From Arthrobacter sunyaminii (lineage in GTDB: Bacteria > Actinomycetota > Actinomycetes > Actinomycetales > Micrococcaceae): a DNA stretch of 64,000 nt. Location of the stretch: assembly GCF_018866305.1 (NCBI RefSeq), contig NZ_CP076456.1, forward strand, positions 310,001-374,000, given 5' to 3'. Both the position numbers and the translations under genes were made by a program. This document shows positions 7,900 through 16,520 of the stretch, piece after piece. The notes beneath the pieces were generated by a model that ran no database searches, was not told the DNA's origin, and worked only from the letters and a program-made list of their open reading frames with translations. Within the stretch, counting starts at the first letter, position 1. Each line of letters begins with the position of its first letter.

Positions 7900-9768
7900 T
7901 CAGCGGCGGAACAGGGCCAGCGGGTTGTCCAACCGGCCGGAGAACTGCAGCCCGCCGGAGGGGTCGCTGAGATCCAGCATCTGCTGGTTGTTGCGCAGCT
8001 GGAGCCGGTTCAGGCAAGAGAGCGGAAAGTCCTCGGCGAAGAGGTCATGGGCCGCAAACTGGTCCGCCAGCTCCGGATGCGCATCCTGGTACTCCAGCAC
8101 CACGGCGGCCACGGTTGCCCAGAAGTCGGCCTCGGAGAGCCGGCCGTCCTCTTCCAACAGCGCAGCCAGGAACCGGAAGAAGCAGTCAAACACATCAGTG
8201 AAGATGGACAGGACCTTTTCATCCTGCGGGATCTGCACCCGCACCCGTGCGCACTCCTCGGGCAGTGGCACCCGGTCACCCATCACCACAATTTCCTCGG
8301 CGATGTCCTTCATGATCATTCGCTGAACTGCCCCGTCCTTCAGCACCATGATCAGGTTTTCGCCGTGCGGCATGTACGCCAGGTCGTAGGCATGGAAGCA
8401 GTGCAGAAGCGGCACAAGATATGCCCTGAGGTATTGCTCCAGCCATGCCGAAGCGCTGAGCCCGGACTGCTCAACCAGGGCAGAGACCAGGGGCCGTCCG
8501 GCGCCATCGGTATGCAGGAGGGACGCCATGGTGGCCAGCTGCTCGTCCGCACCGAGCCGGGGAAGGGGGCTTTCCCTCCACAGCGCCGAGAGCATTTTGC
8601 GGTACGGGGATCCCTTGGGTGCCCCAACCTCAAAATAGCGGTTGGTATAACCGATCGCTGCGCTCTCCCGCAGGATGCCAAACCCGGCTGCCTGCAGCGT
8701 GGCGTCACTGCGGATCAGGCCGTCCAACCAGTCGTTGATGGCGGGCGTGGCCAGCATGTATTCAGGGGAAAGTCCGCGCATGAAGCCCATGTTCACCACT
8801 GAAAGAGCAGTTTTTACATAACAGCGGTCAGTGTTCGCGCGGTTGAAGAACGTGCGGATGGACTGCTGCGCCTGATAGACGTCATTCCCGCTGCCCAGAT
8901 GGATCAGATGCCCCTGAGCAATCTCGGCAGCAAAGGTGACAGTCAGCTTCTTGGCCCACTGCCAGGGGTGCACCGGCATATACAGGTACGCGGCGGGGTC
9001 GGCTCCCTGCTGCGCCAGCCGGGCATCAAAGCCGGCGACGACGGCGGCGCCCAGTTCGCTCGTCAAATGTTCCCGGTAGCCCAGGCCGGGCAGGGATGTG
9101 AACACGGCACGGTCGCGACGGACGGCTATCCACTCCAGCTGCACGGGCGCACCAGCCTCCGGTGCGTAGGACAGATAGTCGTCCGAGCCGAAGCCCAGCC
9201 GTCCGTTGTTGGCTACGAAGCAGGGATGGCCCTCGGTCATTGACTGCTCCACGGTTTGGAAATCCGCAGCGGGATCCACCCCCGAGGTGACTCCTCTGGC
9301 GAGCAGTTCCGACGACGGTGCACCGGGGTGGTTCTTGAAGGCGTGCGATGCCAGGGTGCTGCTGATTTCTTCCAGATACACCGGGAGTATCTGCTCGTTG
9401 ATTCCCAGAGTTGCGGAGAACTCCGTGATGAATACCAGTGCATCCAGCACGGTTTCACGGCCGAGGGCAACCCGGCGGATGCTCCCGGCCGGAATGGACC
9501 AATGGTCCAGGGCGAGTATCCGCGCGTCGAAACGGTACTCAGCACCGCCGTCGTCGGACAGCAGACGGTAGGTTCCGAAACCCGGCTCGCCGGCGGGTGC
9601 CCCGGAGGCGGGCGTACCGACCGGCTCCGGGCGCAGGATCCGCTCGTGGGAGAACTCGGACAGGGCCTTGCGGATGAGGTGCCGGTTGGCGGCTGCCCAG
9701 CGTTCCGGTGTTAGGTGTTCGGTGGCTGCGGACCGGGCGGTGCCGGTGCCGGAAAGGGTGGAAATCAC
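7900..9768 (-). CDS. desD: NIS siderophore synthetase (DesD-like)
   Basis: IucA/IucC-family synthetase of 622 residues. It activates succinyl-hydroxycadaverine with ATP and condenses units to a desferrioxamine-type trihydroxamate in the cytosol. Signatures: EGHPCFVANNGRLGFG (ATP/acid site), MPVHPWQW, KTALSVVNMGFMRGLSPEY, and HGENLIMVL plus the following metal/ATP-binding helix, then a FhuF-like helical C-terminus. The GTG start at 9768 overlaps the stop of the acetyltransferase gene by GTGA. It is the last gene of the des operon. Exact product (E, G or another ferrioxamine) is inference from gene content. Confidence 0.88.
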   Translation of the reverse strand: MISTLSGTGTARSAATEHLTPERWAAANRHLIRKALSEFSHERILRPEPVGTPASGAPAGEPGFGTYRLLSDDGGAEYRFDARILALDHWSIPAGSIRRVALGRETVLDALVFITEFSATLGINEQILPVYLEEISSTLASHAFKNHPGAPSSELLARGVTSGVDPAADFQTVEQSMTEGHPCFVANNGRLGFGSDDYLSYAPEAGAPVQLEWIAVRRDRAVFTSLPGLGYREHLTSELGAAVVAGFDARLAQQGADPAAYLYMPVHPWQWAKKLTVTFAAEIAQGHLIHLGSGNDVYQAQQSIRTFFNRANTDRCYVKTALSVVNMGFMRGLSPEYMLATPAINDWLDGLIRSDATLQAAGFGILRESAAIGYTNRYFEVGAPKGSPYRKMLSALWRESPLPRLGADEQLATMASLLHTDGAGRPLVSALVEQSGLSASAWLEQYLRAYLVPLLHCFHAYDLAYMPHGENLIMVLKDGAVQRMIMKDIAEEIVVMGDRVPLPEECARVRVQIPQDEKVLSIFTDVFDCFFRFLAALLEEDGRLSEADFWATVAAVVLEYQDAHPELADQFAAHDLFAEDFPLSCLNRLQLRNNQQMLDLSDPSGGLQFSGRLDNPLALFRR

Positions 9769-10373
9769 AGGGGTGCTCCTGATGCTGTGGAGGGGAGAGG
9801 TAGGTTGTCTTGGCCGGCACGAAGGTCGGCGGGGGCCGCAGGGGGCACCGCGGCGTTCAGCGTGCGGAGGTAGTCCTCCCGGGTGCAGAAACTTAACAGG
9901 GCCTCCTTGTCCGGAAGCGAAATTCTGCGGGTAGGCACAAATCCCATCCGGGCGTTCAATGCTGCGATTTTCGCGTTGCGGACGTCGGGTTCCACGACAA
10001 TTCGCTGCGTGCCCTCATCGGCGAAGAGGAACTCGAGGACGGAGCGGAACACCTCGGTGGTGAAACCGCTGCGCGGGTGTTCCGCCGGACCCACCAGAAG
10101 GTGCATTCCTGTGTCTGCGGGGTGTACCGGGTAGTGGGCGGCCAGCGGAGAATACGCCGGCTCATAGGACTCCATCAGGAACGCGGGCGCTCCGTCTTCC
10201 AGGCCCAGCCACGCGTGGTGGTGGGGATCCTCGCTGATCCGGGTGTACTCGGCCAGCACTGCCTCCTGCGTCGCGTCCAGCATGCCCCAAAACCGGGCGT
10301 AGTCCCGGCGCATCCAGTCATGCAGCAGGGGTGCATCGCGGGCGGGGTCCACGGGAACGATCCGGAAACTCAT
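9765..10373 (-). CDS. desC: GNAT acyltransferase for siderophore biosynthesis (DesC-like)
   Basis: Protein of 202 residues of the RhbD/IucB-type acetyltransferase family. It would transfer succinyl or acetyl from CoA to N-hydroxycadaverine, forming the hydroxamate. It shows DWMRRDYARFWGM at the N-terminus, HHHAWLGLEDG, the GMHLLVGPAEHPRSGFT acyl-CoA-binding stretch, and a C-terminal MGFVPTRRISLPDKEALL typical of the group. Start overlaps desB stop (ATGA), and its stop overlaps desD start, so all four genes are translationally coupled. The C-terminal tail of about 30 residues is Pro/Ala-rich and probably disordered. Confidence 0.85.
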   Translation of the reverse strand: MSFRIVPVDPARDAPLLHDWMRRDYARFWGMLDATQEAVLAEYTRISEDPHHHAWLGLEDGAPAFLMESYEPAYSPLAAHYPVHPADTGMHLLVGPAEHPRSGFTTEVFRSVLEFLFADEGTQRIVVEPDVRNAKIAALNARMGFVPTRRISLPDKEALLSFCTREDYLRTLNAAVPPAAPADLRAGQDNLPLPSTASGAPL

Positions 10374-11752
10374 GCCGTGGCCTCCTTGGCGGCGAAGGCA
10401 TGGCCGGAAACGCCCGAGGCTTCGGGGACCGGAGCCTCGGGGGTGCCGTGACGCGGAACGCCGAACTCCTGGAAAGCGATGCTGCGCTCCACGGGATAGT
10501 GCTCCCGGCCCAGCATCTGCGCAATGATCACTGAATTGCGGTAGGCGGCCATGCCCAGGTCCGGACTGACGAACCCGTGCGTGTGCAGCTCGGCATTTTG
10601 CACGAAGATCTCTCCGGGTACGGTGCTGATTCCGTAGTTTCGGTCAACATCAAACCGACCGGCGGCGTCCCGCCGGATACGGCCGCTGATGCCGGCCAGG
10701 AACTCCGGCTCCCGGTAGGTGTAGCCGGTGCCCAGCACGACGGCGTCGGTCTGTTGCAGGTGCTTCCGGTCCTGTTCTCCGTGGTGCAGCGTGAGGGTGT
10801 GGGTGTCAGTGTCCGGATGGTACTGAGCGTCGAGGAGTTCCATTCCGGTCAGTAACCGGGTCCGGGGTTCGCCGGTAAGGCTGAGGGTGTACAGGGCGTC
10901 ATATATCTCGTTGATGAGCTCAGAGTCGATCCCCTTGTAGAGGTTCTTCTGGGTTGCCACAAGCCGGTCACGGGTGGCTTCCGGCAGGGCATGGAAGTAG
11001 TCCACATAGTCCGGAGACGTCATTTCCAGGGTCAGCTTGGTGTACTCCAGCGGAAAGAAGCGGCCTGAGCGGGTGACCCAGTTCAACTCGTAGCCGCGGG
11101 AGGGCATGTCCTGGAGCAGGTCCAAATAGATCTCCGCGGCGCTCTGGCCGCTGCCGACCACCGTGATGCTCGAGCGGGAGAGCAGTTCCGCTTTGCGGGC
11201 CACATAGTCGGCGTTGTGCAGCACTAGTCCACCTGCTCCGGTAATGCTGCGTGCCGCTTCGGGGACGTGCGGCTGCGTGCCGGTTCCCAGGATGAGGCGG
11301 CGTCCGCGGCGGACCCTGTGCCCCAGCGGGCCCACGGTGTGAACCGAGTAGGCGTCGTCGTCGTATTCCACATCGGTGACGCGCTCGCTGAAGTGCACGT
11401 TGGGCAGCGAGTCCGCCACCCACTGGCAGTAGGCGTTGAACTCAGCACGCAGCGGGTAGAAGTTTTCCCGGATGTAAAAGCGGTAGATGCGGCCGGTCTG
11501 TTTGAGGAAGTTGAGGAAGGAAAACGGTGATGTTGGATCCGCCAGCGTGACCAGATCCGCCATGAACGGCACCTGGAGGTGGGCGGTGCCCAGCATCATC
11601 CCCGGATGCCAGTCGAAGCCGGGGCGGGCGTCAACGAAAGTCAGATCCAGGTCAGCGATCGGATCAGAAAGCGCGGCCAGCCCAAGGTTGAAGGGTCCGA
11701 CGCCGATGCCGACGGCGTCATGGATGTGCGGCATGTCCGCTGCGGGGCTCAT
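10370..11752 (-). CDS. desB: Lysine/ornithine N-monooxygenase (cadaverine N-hydroxylase, DesB-like)
   Basis: Flavin-dependent N-hydroxylating monooxygenase of 460 residues. GIGVGPFNLGLAAL is the FAD motif, DWHPGMMLGTAHLQVPFMADLV the family signature, and VVGSGQSAAEIYLDLL the NADPH motif. A C-terminal ATGY-type stretch (VLGTGYTYREPEFL) is present. In the desferrioxamine pathway it hydroxylates cadaverine formed by the decarboxylase encoded upstream. Start and stop overlap both neighbours by 4 bp. Confidence 0.9.
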   Translation of the reverse strand: MSPAADMPHIHDAVGIGVGPFNLGLAALSDPIADLDLTFVDARPGFDWHPGMMLGTAHLQVPFMADLVTLADPTSPFSFLNFLKQTGRIYRFYIRENFYPLRAEFNAYCQWVADSLPNVHFSERVTDVEYDDDAYSVHTVGPLGHRVRRGRRLILGTGTQPHVPEAARSITGAGGLVLHNADYVARKAELLSRSSITVVGSGQSAAEIYLDLLQDMPSRGYELNWVTRSGRFFPLEYTKLTLEMTSPDYVDYFHALPEATRDRLVATQKNLYKGIDSELINEIYDALYTLSLTGEPRTRLLTGMELLDAQYHPDTDTHTLTLHHGEQDRKHLQQTDAVVLGTGYTYREPEFLAGISGRIRRDAAGRFDVDRNYGISTVPGEIFVQNAELHTHGFVSPDLGMAAYRNSVIIAQMLGREHYPVERSIAFQEFGVPRHGTPEAPVPEASGVSGHAFAAKEATA

Positions 11753-13296
11753 GCCGGCACCCCCGCCGTGTCGGTCAGATAGTCTCTTCCCGCCCTGCGG
11801 ATGAGGCCGAGGATTTCCCTGATGTCCTCCAGTGTGGTCTCGGCATTGAGCAGCGTGAACTTGAGGTAGTGCCGGCCCGCCAGCTTGGTTCCGGCCACCA
11901 CGGCCTCCCCTGATGCGAAGAGCGTCTTCCGGATGTGCCGGTTGACGGCATCAGCCCTTGCATCGTCCGTTCCTGCCGGGAGATAGCGGAACACCAGGGT
12001 GCTGAGCTGTGCAGGCGCTGCCAGGTCAAAATCCGGGTCGGCGGAAAGAATGCCGGAAGTATCCGCTGCAAGGTCAACGGCCTTGTCCAGGAGCAGGCCG
12101 ATGCCGTCGGCACCCATCAGCCGAAGGGTGAGCCACAGCTTCAGCGCATCAAAGCGCCGTGTGGTTTGCAGGCTTTTATCGACCTGGTTGGGAGTCATTT
12201 CCCGGGCAGCGCTTTCCGGATTGAGATAGTCAGCGTAGTAGGTCACGTGGCCGAGCATTGCCGCATCCCGGACCAGCAGGGCGCTGGAGGAGACGGGCTG
12301 AAAGAAGGTTTTGTGATAGTCAACGGTGACTGAATCGGCGGCGCCGATGCCGTCCAGCAGGTGACGGTGGCGAAGCGATGTGATGAGCCCGCCGCCGTAG
12401 GCGGCGTCCACGTGAAGCCAGGAGTCGTAGTCGCGGGCAAGTGCTGAGACGGCCGGCAGCGGATCTATGCTGCCGAAGTCAGTGGTGCCGGCGGTGGCCA
12501 CGATCGCCATGGGTGTTTCTCCGCGCGCAACGCTGTTGTCCAGGGCTGCCCGCAGTGCTTGTGGGTCCATCCGTTGGCGGGAGTCGCAGGCCACCGGCAC
12601 CACGGCGTCGTATCCCAGCCCCAGCAGCGAGGCCGACTTGGCAATGCTGAAGTGGCTCGCCTCGGAGGTGAAAATGCGCAGGCCGTCCAGCAGTGCAGGC
12701 AACCGGCTGCCCTCGCGGCGCGGGTCCAGACGGAGCTTGGCCACCGCCTGGTTCCGCGCAATCAGCAGCCCCTGCAGGTTGGATGCGGTTCCTCCGCTGG
12801 TAAATACTCCGTCCGCGCGGCCGCCCAGCTCCAGCCGGTCCGCCGTCCAGCGAATGAGCCGCTGCTCGATCAGCGTTGCCCCGGCGCTCTGGTCCCACGT
12901 GTCCAGGGACGAATTCACCGCGGACAAAATTGCCTCACCAACCAGCGCAGGGATAACCACCGGGCAATTCAGGTGGGCTGCGTATTTGGTGTCGTGAAAA
13001 TACACGGCGTCCTTCAAATACACGAGGGCCAGTTCTTCCAGTGCTGCCGCAGTGGACGGCAGCGGCGACTCCAGGTCGATTGCCTCGACGGCTGGTGCCA
13101 ACTGGGCCGGGGTGGAGCCGGTGAAAGGCCGGGTGGTTCCGGCAACTGTCGCAGCCACCAGGTTCACTCCTTGGAGGACGTCTTCCGCGTAGCGATTGGT
13201 GGTCTGCGCGTTGAACAGCAGGCCGGCGCTGGCCCTTTCCTGTTCGAATCGGAACGCAGGGTCGGTGCGTTCTTCAATGTGGTGCAGCAAGCTCAC
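11749..13296 (-). CDS. desA: PLP-dependent lysine decarboxylase (DesA-like)
   Basis: Group II PLP-dependent decarboxylase of 515 residues, first enzyme of the pathway (lysine to cadaverine). Motifs: GVFTSGGTASNLQGL (phosphate binding), TSEASHFSIAKSA, WLHVDAAYGGG (cofactor Asp) and SVTVDYHKTFFQP, where Lys forms the Schiff base. The GTG at 13296 is chosen because GAGGGAG lies 5-6 bases upstream and the length then matches homologues; the longer open frame runs through the operator region. Expected to be iron-repressed: an IdeR/DtxR-like box sits about 33 bp ahead. Confidence 0.88.
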   Translation of the reverse strand: MSLLHHIEERTDPAFRFEQERASAGLLFNAQTTNRYAEDVLQGVNLVAATVAGTTRPFTGSTPAQLAPAVEAIDLESPLPSTAAALEELALVYLKDAVYFHDTKYAAHLNCPVVIPALVGEAILSAVNSSLDTWDQSAGATLIEQRLIRWTADRLELGGRADGVFTSGGTASNLQGLLIARNQAVAKLRLDPRREGSRLPALLDGLRIFTSEASHFSIAKSASLLGLGYDAVVPVACDSRQRMDPQALRAALDNSVARGETPMAIVATAGTTDFGSIDPLPAVSALARDYDSWLHVDAAYGGGLITSLRHRHLLDGIGAADSVTVDYHKTFFQPVSSSALLVRDAAMLGHVTYYADYLNPESAAREMTPNQVDKSLQTTRRFDALKLWLTLRLMGADGIGLLLDKAVDLAADTSGILSADPDFDLAAPAQLSTLVFRYLPAGTDDARADAVNRHIRKTLFASGEAVVAGTKLAGRHYLKFTLLNAETTLEDIREILGLIRRAGRDYLTDTAGVPA

Positions 13297-13328
13297 TGCG
13301 ACTCCCTCGATTGTTTCGAATTGGTAAC

Positions 13329-13347
13329 TCAGGTAACCCTTACTTAG
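13329..13347 (-). promoter_or_regulatory. IdeR/DtxR-type iron box upstream of desA
   Basis: On the minus strand this 19-mer reads CTAAGTAAGGGTTACCTGA and matches the consensus TTAGGTTAGGCTAACCTAA at 13 of 19 positions by eye, including the AGG and ACCT half-site cores. It lies 33 bp upstream of the desA start, where repression by an iron-loaded IdeR/DmdR would be expected. Confidence 0.6.
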
Positions 13348-13355
13348 GATGACCT

Positions 13356-13379
13356 TTACGTCAAACAAATGTGACGTAA
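13356..13379. promoter_or_regulatory. Perfect inverted repeat TTACGTCA-N8-TGACGTAA
   Basis: Two exact 8-bp complementary arms (13356-13363 and 13372-13379) with an 8-bp spacer lie 9 bp beyond the iron box. The element is in the divergent region between desA and the acidic-protein gene at 13556, so it could be an operator for either. The binding regulator is not identifiable. Confidence 0.55.
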
Positions 13380-13555
13380 TTGTTTCCGGCGCGTCATTCC
13401 GGGGGAGTTGCCGGCGTCCGTTCCTGCCGAGGAGGCAGAGTGCTGGCCGGGTGGTGCTGAAACGCAAGCATCAGTAGGCTTACTAATGAGGATCTGCCTG
13501 CGGTCCGGTTCAATCGGGCGCGGGCAGCGACAAAGCTGAAGGAGAGGCACGATTG

Positions 13556-14029
13556 ATGGACGAGCAGAGCATTCCCGACCCCGAGCTGGGCGACGACCCC
13601 GTACTGGCCGATGACATTGCCGATGTTGTGACTCCGGATGAAGTTGCCGAAGTGCCGCTGACCGACATGGTCGACGCGGACGATCTGTCCGGCGCGGACG
13701 AGTTCGTGGACCCGGAAGCCCTGAGTTACCCCGGTGCGGCCGAAGACAACCCCGACCGGTGGCAGGAGGACCCGCTGCTGGCCGGTGAGCCCCTTGCCAA
13801 CGAACCCGGATTGCTGTCTGACCAGACGCTGCGGGACGAAACCGCCGAAGAACGGTTCGAAGAAGGCGACTCCCAGATTCCGCCGGAGGTTCCAACCATC
13901 GGAGAAGCGGCAAGTGACGTGGACTTTGACGATCCCGTAGCCGCGGATGAGCAGGACGGCAGCGACGATCCGGCCCACCTCGGCGGAGATCCGCTGGCTG
14001 ACTTCGACTCCGAGGAACGCGAACTCTAA
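13556..14029 (+). CDS. Highly acidic hypothetical protein
   Basis: Protein of 157 residues with about 52 Asp/Glu, four Arg, no Lys and many Pro, so it should be strongly anionic and largely disordered. No known domain, signal peptide or membrane segment is visible. The ATG at 13556 has GGAGAGG upstream; a TTG one codon earlier is less likely. It is divergent from the siderophore operon. Similar acidic, low-complexity proteins occur near DUF genes in Arthrobacter relatives, but no function is assigned. A charged chaperone-like or cation-buffering role would be speculation. Confidence 0.65.
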   Translation: MDEQSIPDPELGDDPVLADDIADVVTPDEVAEVPLTDMVDADDLSGADEFVDPEALSYPGAAEDNPDRWQEDPLLAGEPLANEPGLLSDQTLRDETAEERFEEGDSQIPPEVPTIGEAASDVDFDDPVAADEQDGSDDPAHLGGDPLADFDSEEREL

Positions 14030-14041
14030 GCTCCGTTAGGT

Positions 14042-14107
14042 CCGGGAGCGCCGAAAATCGGTGATGGCGTGAGCGCGCTCATCCGCATCCCTTTTCGGCG
14101 GTCCCGG
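14042..14107 (+). terminator. Long imperfect hairpin after the acidic-protein gene
   Basis: Arms 14042-14057 and 14092-14107 are complementary over 16 bp with one mismatch. The 34-nt loop contains a perfect 12-nt palindrome, TGAGCGCGCTCA (14070-14081). It follows the acidic gene stop by 13 bp and ends before the next gene. There is no U-tract, so it is a structured terminator or other RNA element. Confidence 0.5.
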
Positions 14108-14146
14108 CGGGCTGGGCCTGACAGAGCCACCGTCTAACCTGTTCTT

Positions 14147-14452
14147 ATGCCTTCTTTCCGTGCCCAATTGAACATCACGGGACTCAAGCCCGGAACTCTG
14201 CCGGAAGCGGTAATGGAAACGGCAGTGGCGGCTTTGGCGGCCAGCCACCACGTCGAAGCGAATCAGCTCGACATCGTTTCAGGAATTCCACGCATCACTC
14301 TTCGCTTCATGGTTCCCGACAACGAATGGTCGCTGGAGAACTCCCAGGCCCTGCGCGCCGCAGCGAACATGCGCCACGCGGTGGAGACTGTTGCTGATGC
14401 GGAACGGCTGCGCGTCCTGAGGCGGCAGCGGGGCCGCTGGGTTCCGCTCTAA
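14147..14452 (+). CDS. Small hypothetical protein, 101 aa
   Basis: Begins MPSFRAQLNITGLKPGTLPEAV and shows an alternating strand/helix pattern compatible with a compact alpha/beta domain (ferredoxin-like or dodecin-like size). The C-terminus is basic (RLRVLRRQRGRW). No family recognised and no signal peptide. Start is an ATG that fits the coding pattern; it is separated from the previous gene by a long hairpin. It converges on the quinone-oxidoreductase-like gene with 15 bp between. Confidence 0.6.
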   Translation: MPSFRAQLNITGLKPGTLPEAVMETAVAALAASHHVEANQLDIVSGIPRITLRFMVPDNEWSLENSQALRAAANMRHAVETVADAERLRVLRRQRGRWVPL

Positions 14453-14467
14453 GCGGTTTTGCGGCGC

Positions 14468-15397
14468 TTAGAAGAGCAGCACCAATCGGCCTCGAACCCC
14501 GCCGGCCTCCAGCCTGCGGTGGGCTTCCGCGGCTTTTTCCGCCGGCAGGCGATCGGCAACCCGAAGAGTCAGCGTTCCATCCTCGGCGAGGCGGCGCAGG
14601 GCTTCGAGCTTCTGGCCGGAATGGTATTCCTCGCGGACCGCAATCGGATGAACAGTGATGCCCCGCCCCGGGTCTTCCTGCCACCACCGGTACGTGGCAA
14701 AACCTCCGTTGTCCTTGACCGCCGGTGCGGCTTTTTCGTTCATCACGGCCGCATCGGCGAGGGCGTCCACGCCCTCGGGGAAGAACTCCCGGATCCGCTC
14801 CGCAACGTCGTCGCCGCGCTCCACGATGTAGTCCGGTCCCAGCCCGGAGACCAATGAGCGGTCCTTTTCCGCGGCATCGGCTACAACCACCAACCCGGCA
14901 TGTTTGGCCAGCTGCACCAAGTAGTTTCCCAGCGTTCCCGCTGCTCCGGTCACGGCAAGTGACTGGCCGGGCTGGAGGTCAAGCTTCTCCAGCGTCTGGA
15001 CGGCGGTCAGGCCGTTCATGGGCAGAGTTGAGGCTTCGGCTAAGTCCATGCCCGCCGGGATATGGGCGAGGGAGTCCGCCGGAGCCACCAAGTATTCCTG
15101 ATACGCTCCCCCATGCTCGCCGAGGGGCAGCGCAATGGCCATGACTTTGTCTCCTACCTGCCACCCGCCGGAACCGTCCGTCTCGTCAATGATCCCGGCG
15201 GCGTCCATGCCCGGCACCGCCGGGAGCTTGCCGTCTCCCTTGCTCTGTCCGCCTGCCCGCAGGACGGTGTCGGTCGGGCTGACAGCAGCAGCCTGGACCC
15301 TGATGCGCACCTCGCCCGGTCCTGCATGGGGATCGGCAACGTCCAGGACGGTCAGCGCTTCGGGTCCGCCGAACTTTTCCACTCCGATGATCTTCAT
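14468..15397 (-). CDS. NADP-dependent zinc-less alcohol dehydrogenase / quinone oxidoreductase
   Basis: MDR-superfamily protein of 309 residues. The N-terminal GroES-like domain (KIIGVEKFGGPEALTVLDVADPH, VSPTDTVLRAGG, PGMDAAGIID) is followed by a Rossmann domain with AVTGAAGTLGNYLVQLAK, typical of NADPH:quinone reductases. Zinc-ligand Cys residues are absent. The ATG at 15397 starts directly at the family N-terminus. It probably reduces quinones or enones; the physiological substrate is unknown. It is followed downstream by no gene on the same strand. Confidence 0.82.
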   Translation of the reverse strand: MKIIGVEKFGGPEALTVLDVADPHAGPGEVRIRVQAAAVSPTDTVLRAGGQSKGDGKLPAVPGMDAAGIIDETDGSGGWQVGDKVMAIALPLGEHGGAYQEYLVAPADSLAHIPAGMDLAEASTLPMNGLTAVQTLEKLDLQPGQSLAVTGAAGTLGNYLVQLAKHAGLVVVADAAEKDRSLVSGLGPDYIVERGDDVAERIREFFPEGVDALADAAVMNEKAAPAVKDNGGFATYRWWQEDPGRGITVHPIAVREEYHSGQKLEALRRLAEDGTLTLRVADRLPAEKAAEAHRRLEAGGVRGRLVLLF

Positions 15398-15470
15398 ACT
15401 CGGCGGCAACCACCGCAGCTGCCGCGGTATTCCACTAACGAATCCGAGGAAGTGACGCCGGACCGCGGAA

Positions 15471-16433
15471 CTACAGGATGACTGGCCGGAGTGGTTCCGG
15501 ATGAAGCCGCCCTTCTGCCTGCCGTTCGCTGCGACGCCGTTCATGATCGACCTGATGCCGGCGGGAGCCAGCCGAGACCAGGACCAGGAAAGCGGCCACG
15601 GCTGCTCCCACGCCAATACTCATGGAGTCCGGAGATCCCGTCAGCCGCTCAAAGGCGATACACGACAATCCCCAGACGATGGCGAGAGCCAGCGACAAAT
15701 GGCCTCGATCGGTCATGCAAATCACGGTGATGCCCACCATGACCGTGATGAGGCTGACCAAGGCCCAAACGGTAGCGCCCCAGCCCGCGAGATCTGCTTC
15801 CGCTCGGGTCAGAGTGAAGGCAAGGGCCGCAACGAGGGAGAGAACGCCCGCGGCCAGCGATACCCTCAGGGGCGCGTCAGCCAGGATTCCTTCCACAACA
15901 GACGACGGCGGGTGGATGTTCATGCTGTGCACCGCCACCAGGCCCACTGCTATTTGCGCTGCGGCAACGGGCAGGAGGAGACCGGCGTTCACCTCGGAGA
16001 CTGCCAGCAGCCAAGCGAAGGCCACGATCTGGGATGCCAGGATAAGCCAGCCGAAGCGTTCCTGCCGAGGATTCTCCCGCTGCCGGGGAAGCCACTGGTA
16101 GAGCGCATATCCCAGCCACGATGCTGTAACCGGCAACCACATCCACCACGCCTCGGCGGCCGGCGCGAGGTGCGACGCCGCGGAGCCAAGCACAGAGTCG
16201 GGACTGCGTTCAACCAGGGAGCCGTCGGACCGGACAAGGACGAGAGCGGTCGCTGCAGCGGCAGCTGCTGCCAGGGATACGGCAACCCGGCGAATGAGGC
16301 CAACGGGGAGCCTGTTTTCTGCTCCGAGCAGCCGGGATTCCGGCTCCATGCTGACACCGGACTTTGCCTCGCCGGGCGCAGGGCCAGCCAGTTCGAGGCG
16401 TTGGGCATCAGATAGGTTCGACGGCGGAATCAT
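15471..16433 (-). CDS. Multi-pass membrane protein (TspO/MBR-like?)
   Basis: Protein of 320 residues with about nine hydrophobic segments between residues 45 and 290, and a basic, His/Arg-rich C-terminal tail. The WLGYALYQWLPRQRENPRQ loop resembles actinobacterial proteins I recall being placed near TspO/MBR, but the classical Trp-rich TspO motifs are not clear. The ATG at 16433 is chosen for its GGAAGGA site; an alternative start lies 24 codons upstream. Function unknown. Confidence 0.5.
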   Translation of the reverse strand: MIPPSNLSDAQRLELAGPAPGEAKSGVSMEPESRLLGAENRLPVGLIRRVAVSLAAAAAAATALVLVRSDGSLVERSPDSVLGSAASHLAPAAEAWWMWLPVTASWLGYALYQWLPRQRENPRQERFGWLILASQIVAFAWLLAVSEVNAGLLLPVAAAQIAVGLVAVHSMNIHPPSSVVEGILADAPLRVSLAAGVLSLVAALAFTLTRAEADLAGWGATVWALVSLITVMVGITVICMTDRGHLSLALAIVWGLSCIAFERLTGSPDSMSIGVGAAVAAFLVLVSAGSRRHQVDHERRRSERQAEGRLHPEPLRPVIL

Positions 16434-16520
16434 CAGGGTCCTTCCCCTGCCGGAGTATCCGAAGTTGGCCTCCCCGGACGTTTTTCCCACCCTATCCATT
16501 GACAAAGCAAAAAGGCTACG

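Noticed and set aside
6185..8017. A 610-codon minus-strand frame across the SDR and acyl-CoA dehydrogenase genes
   Set aside because: It is antisense to two well-supported genes and shows low-complexity, family-less translation.
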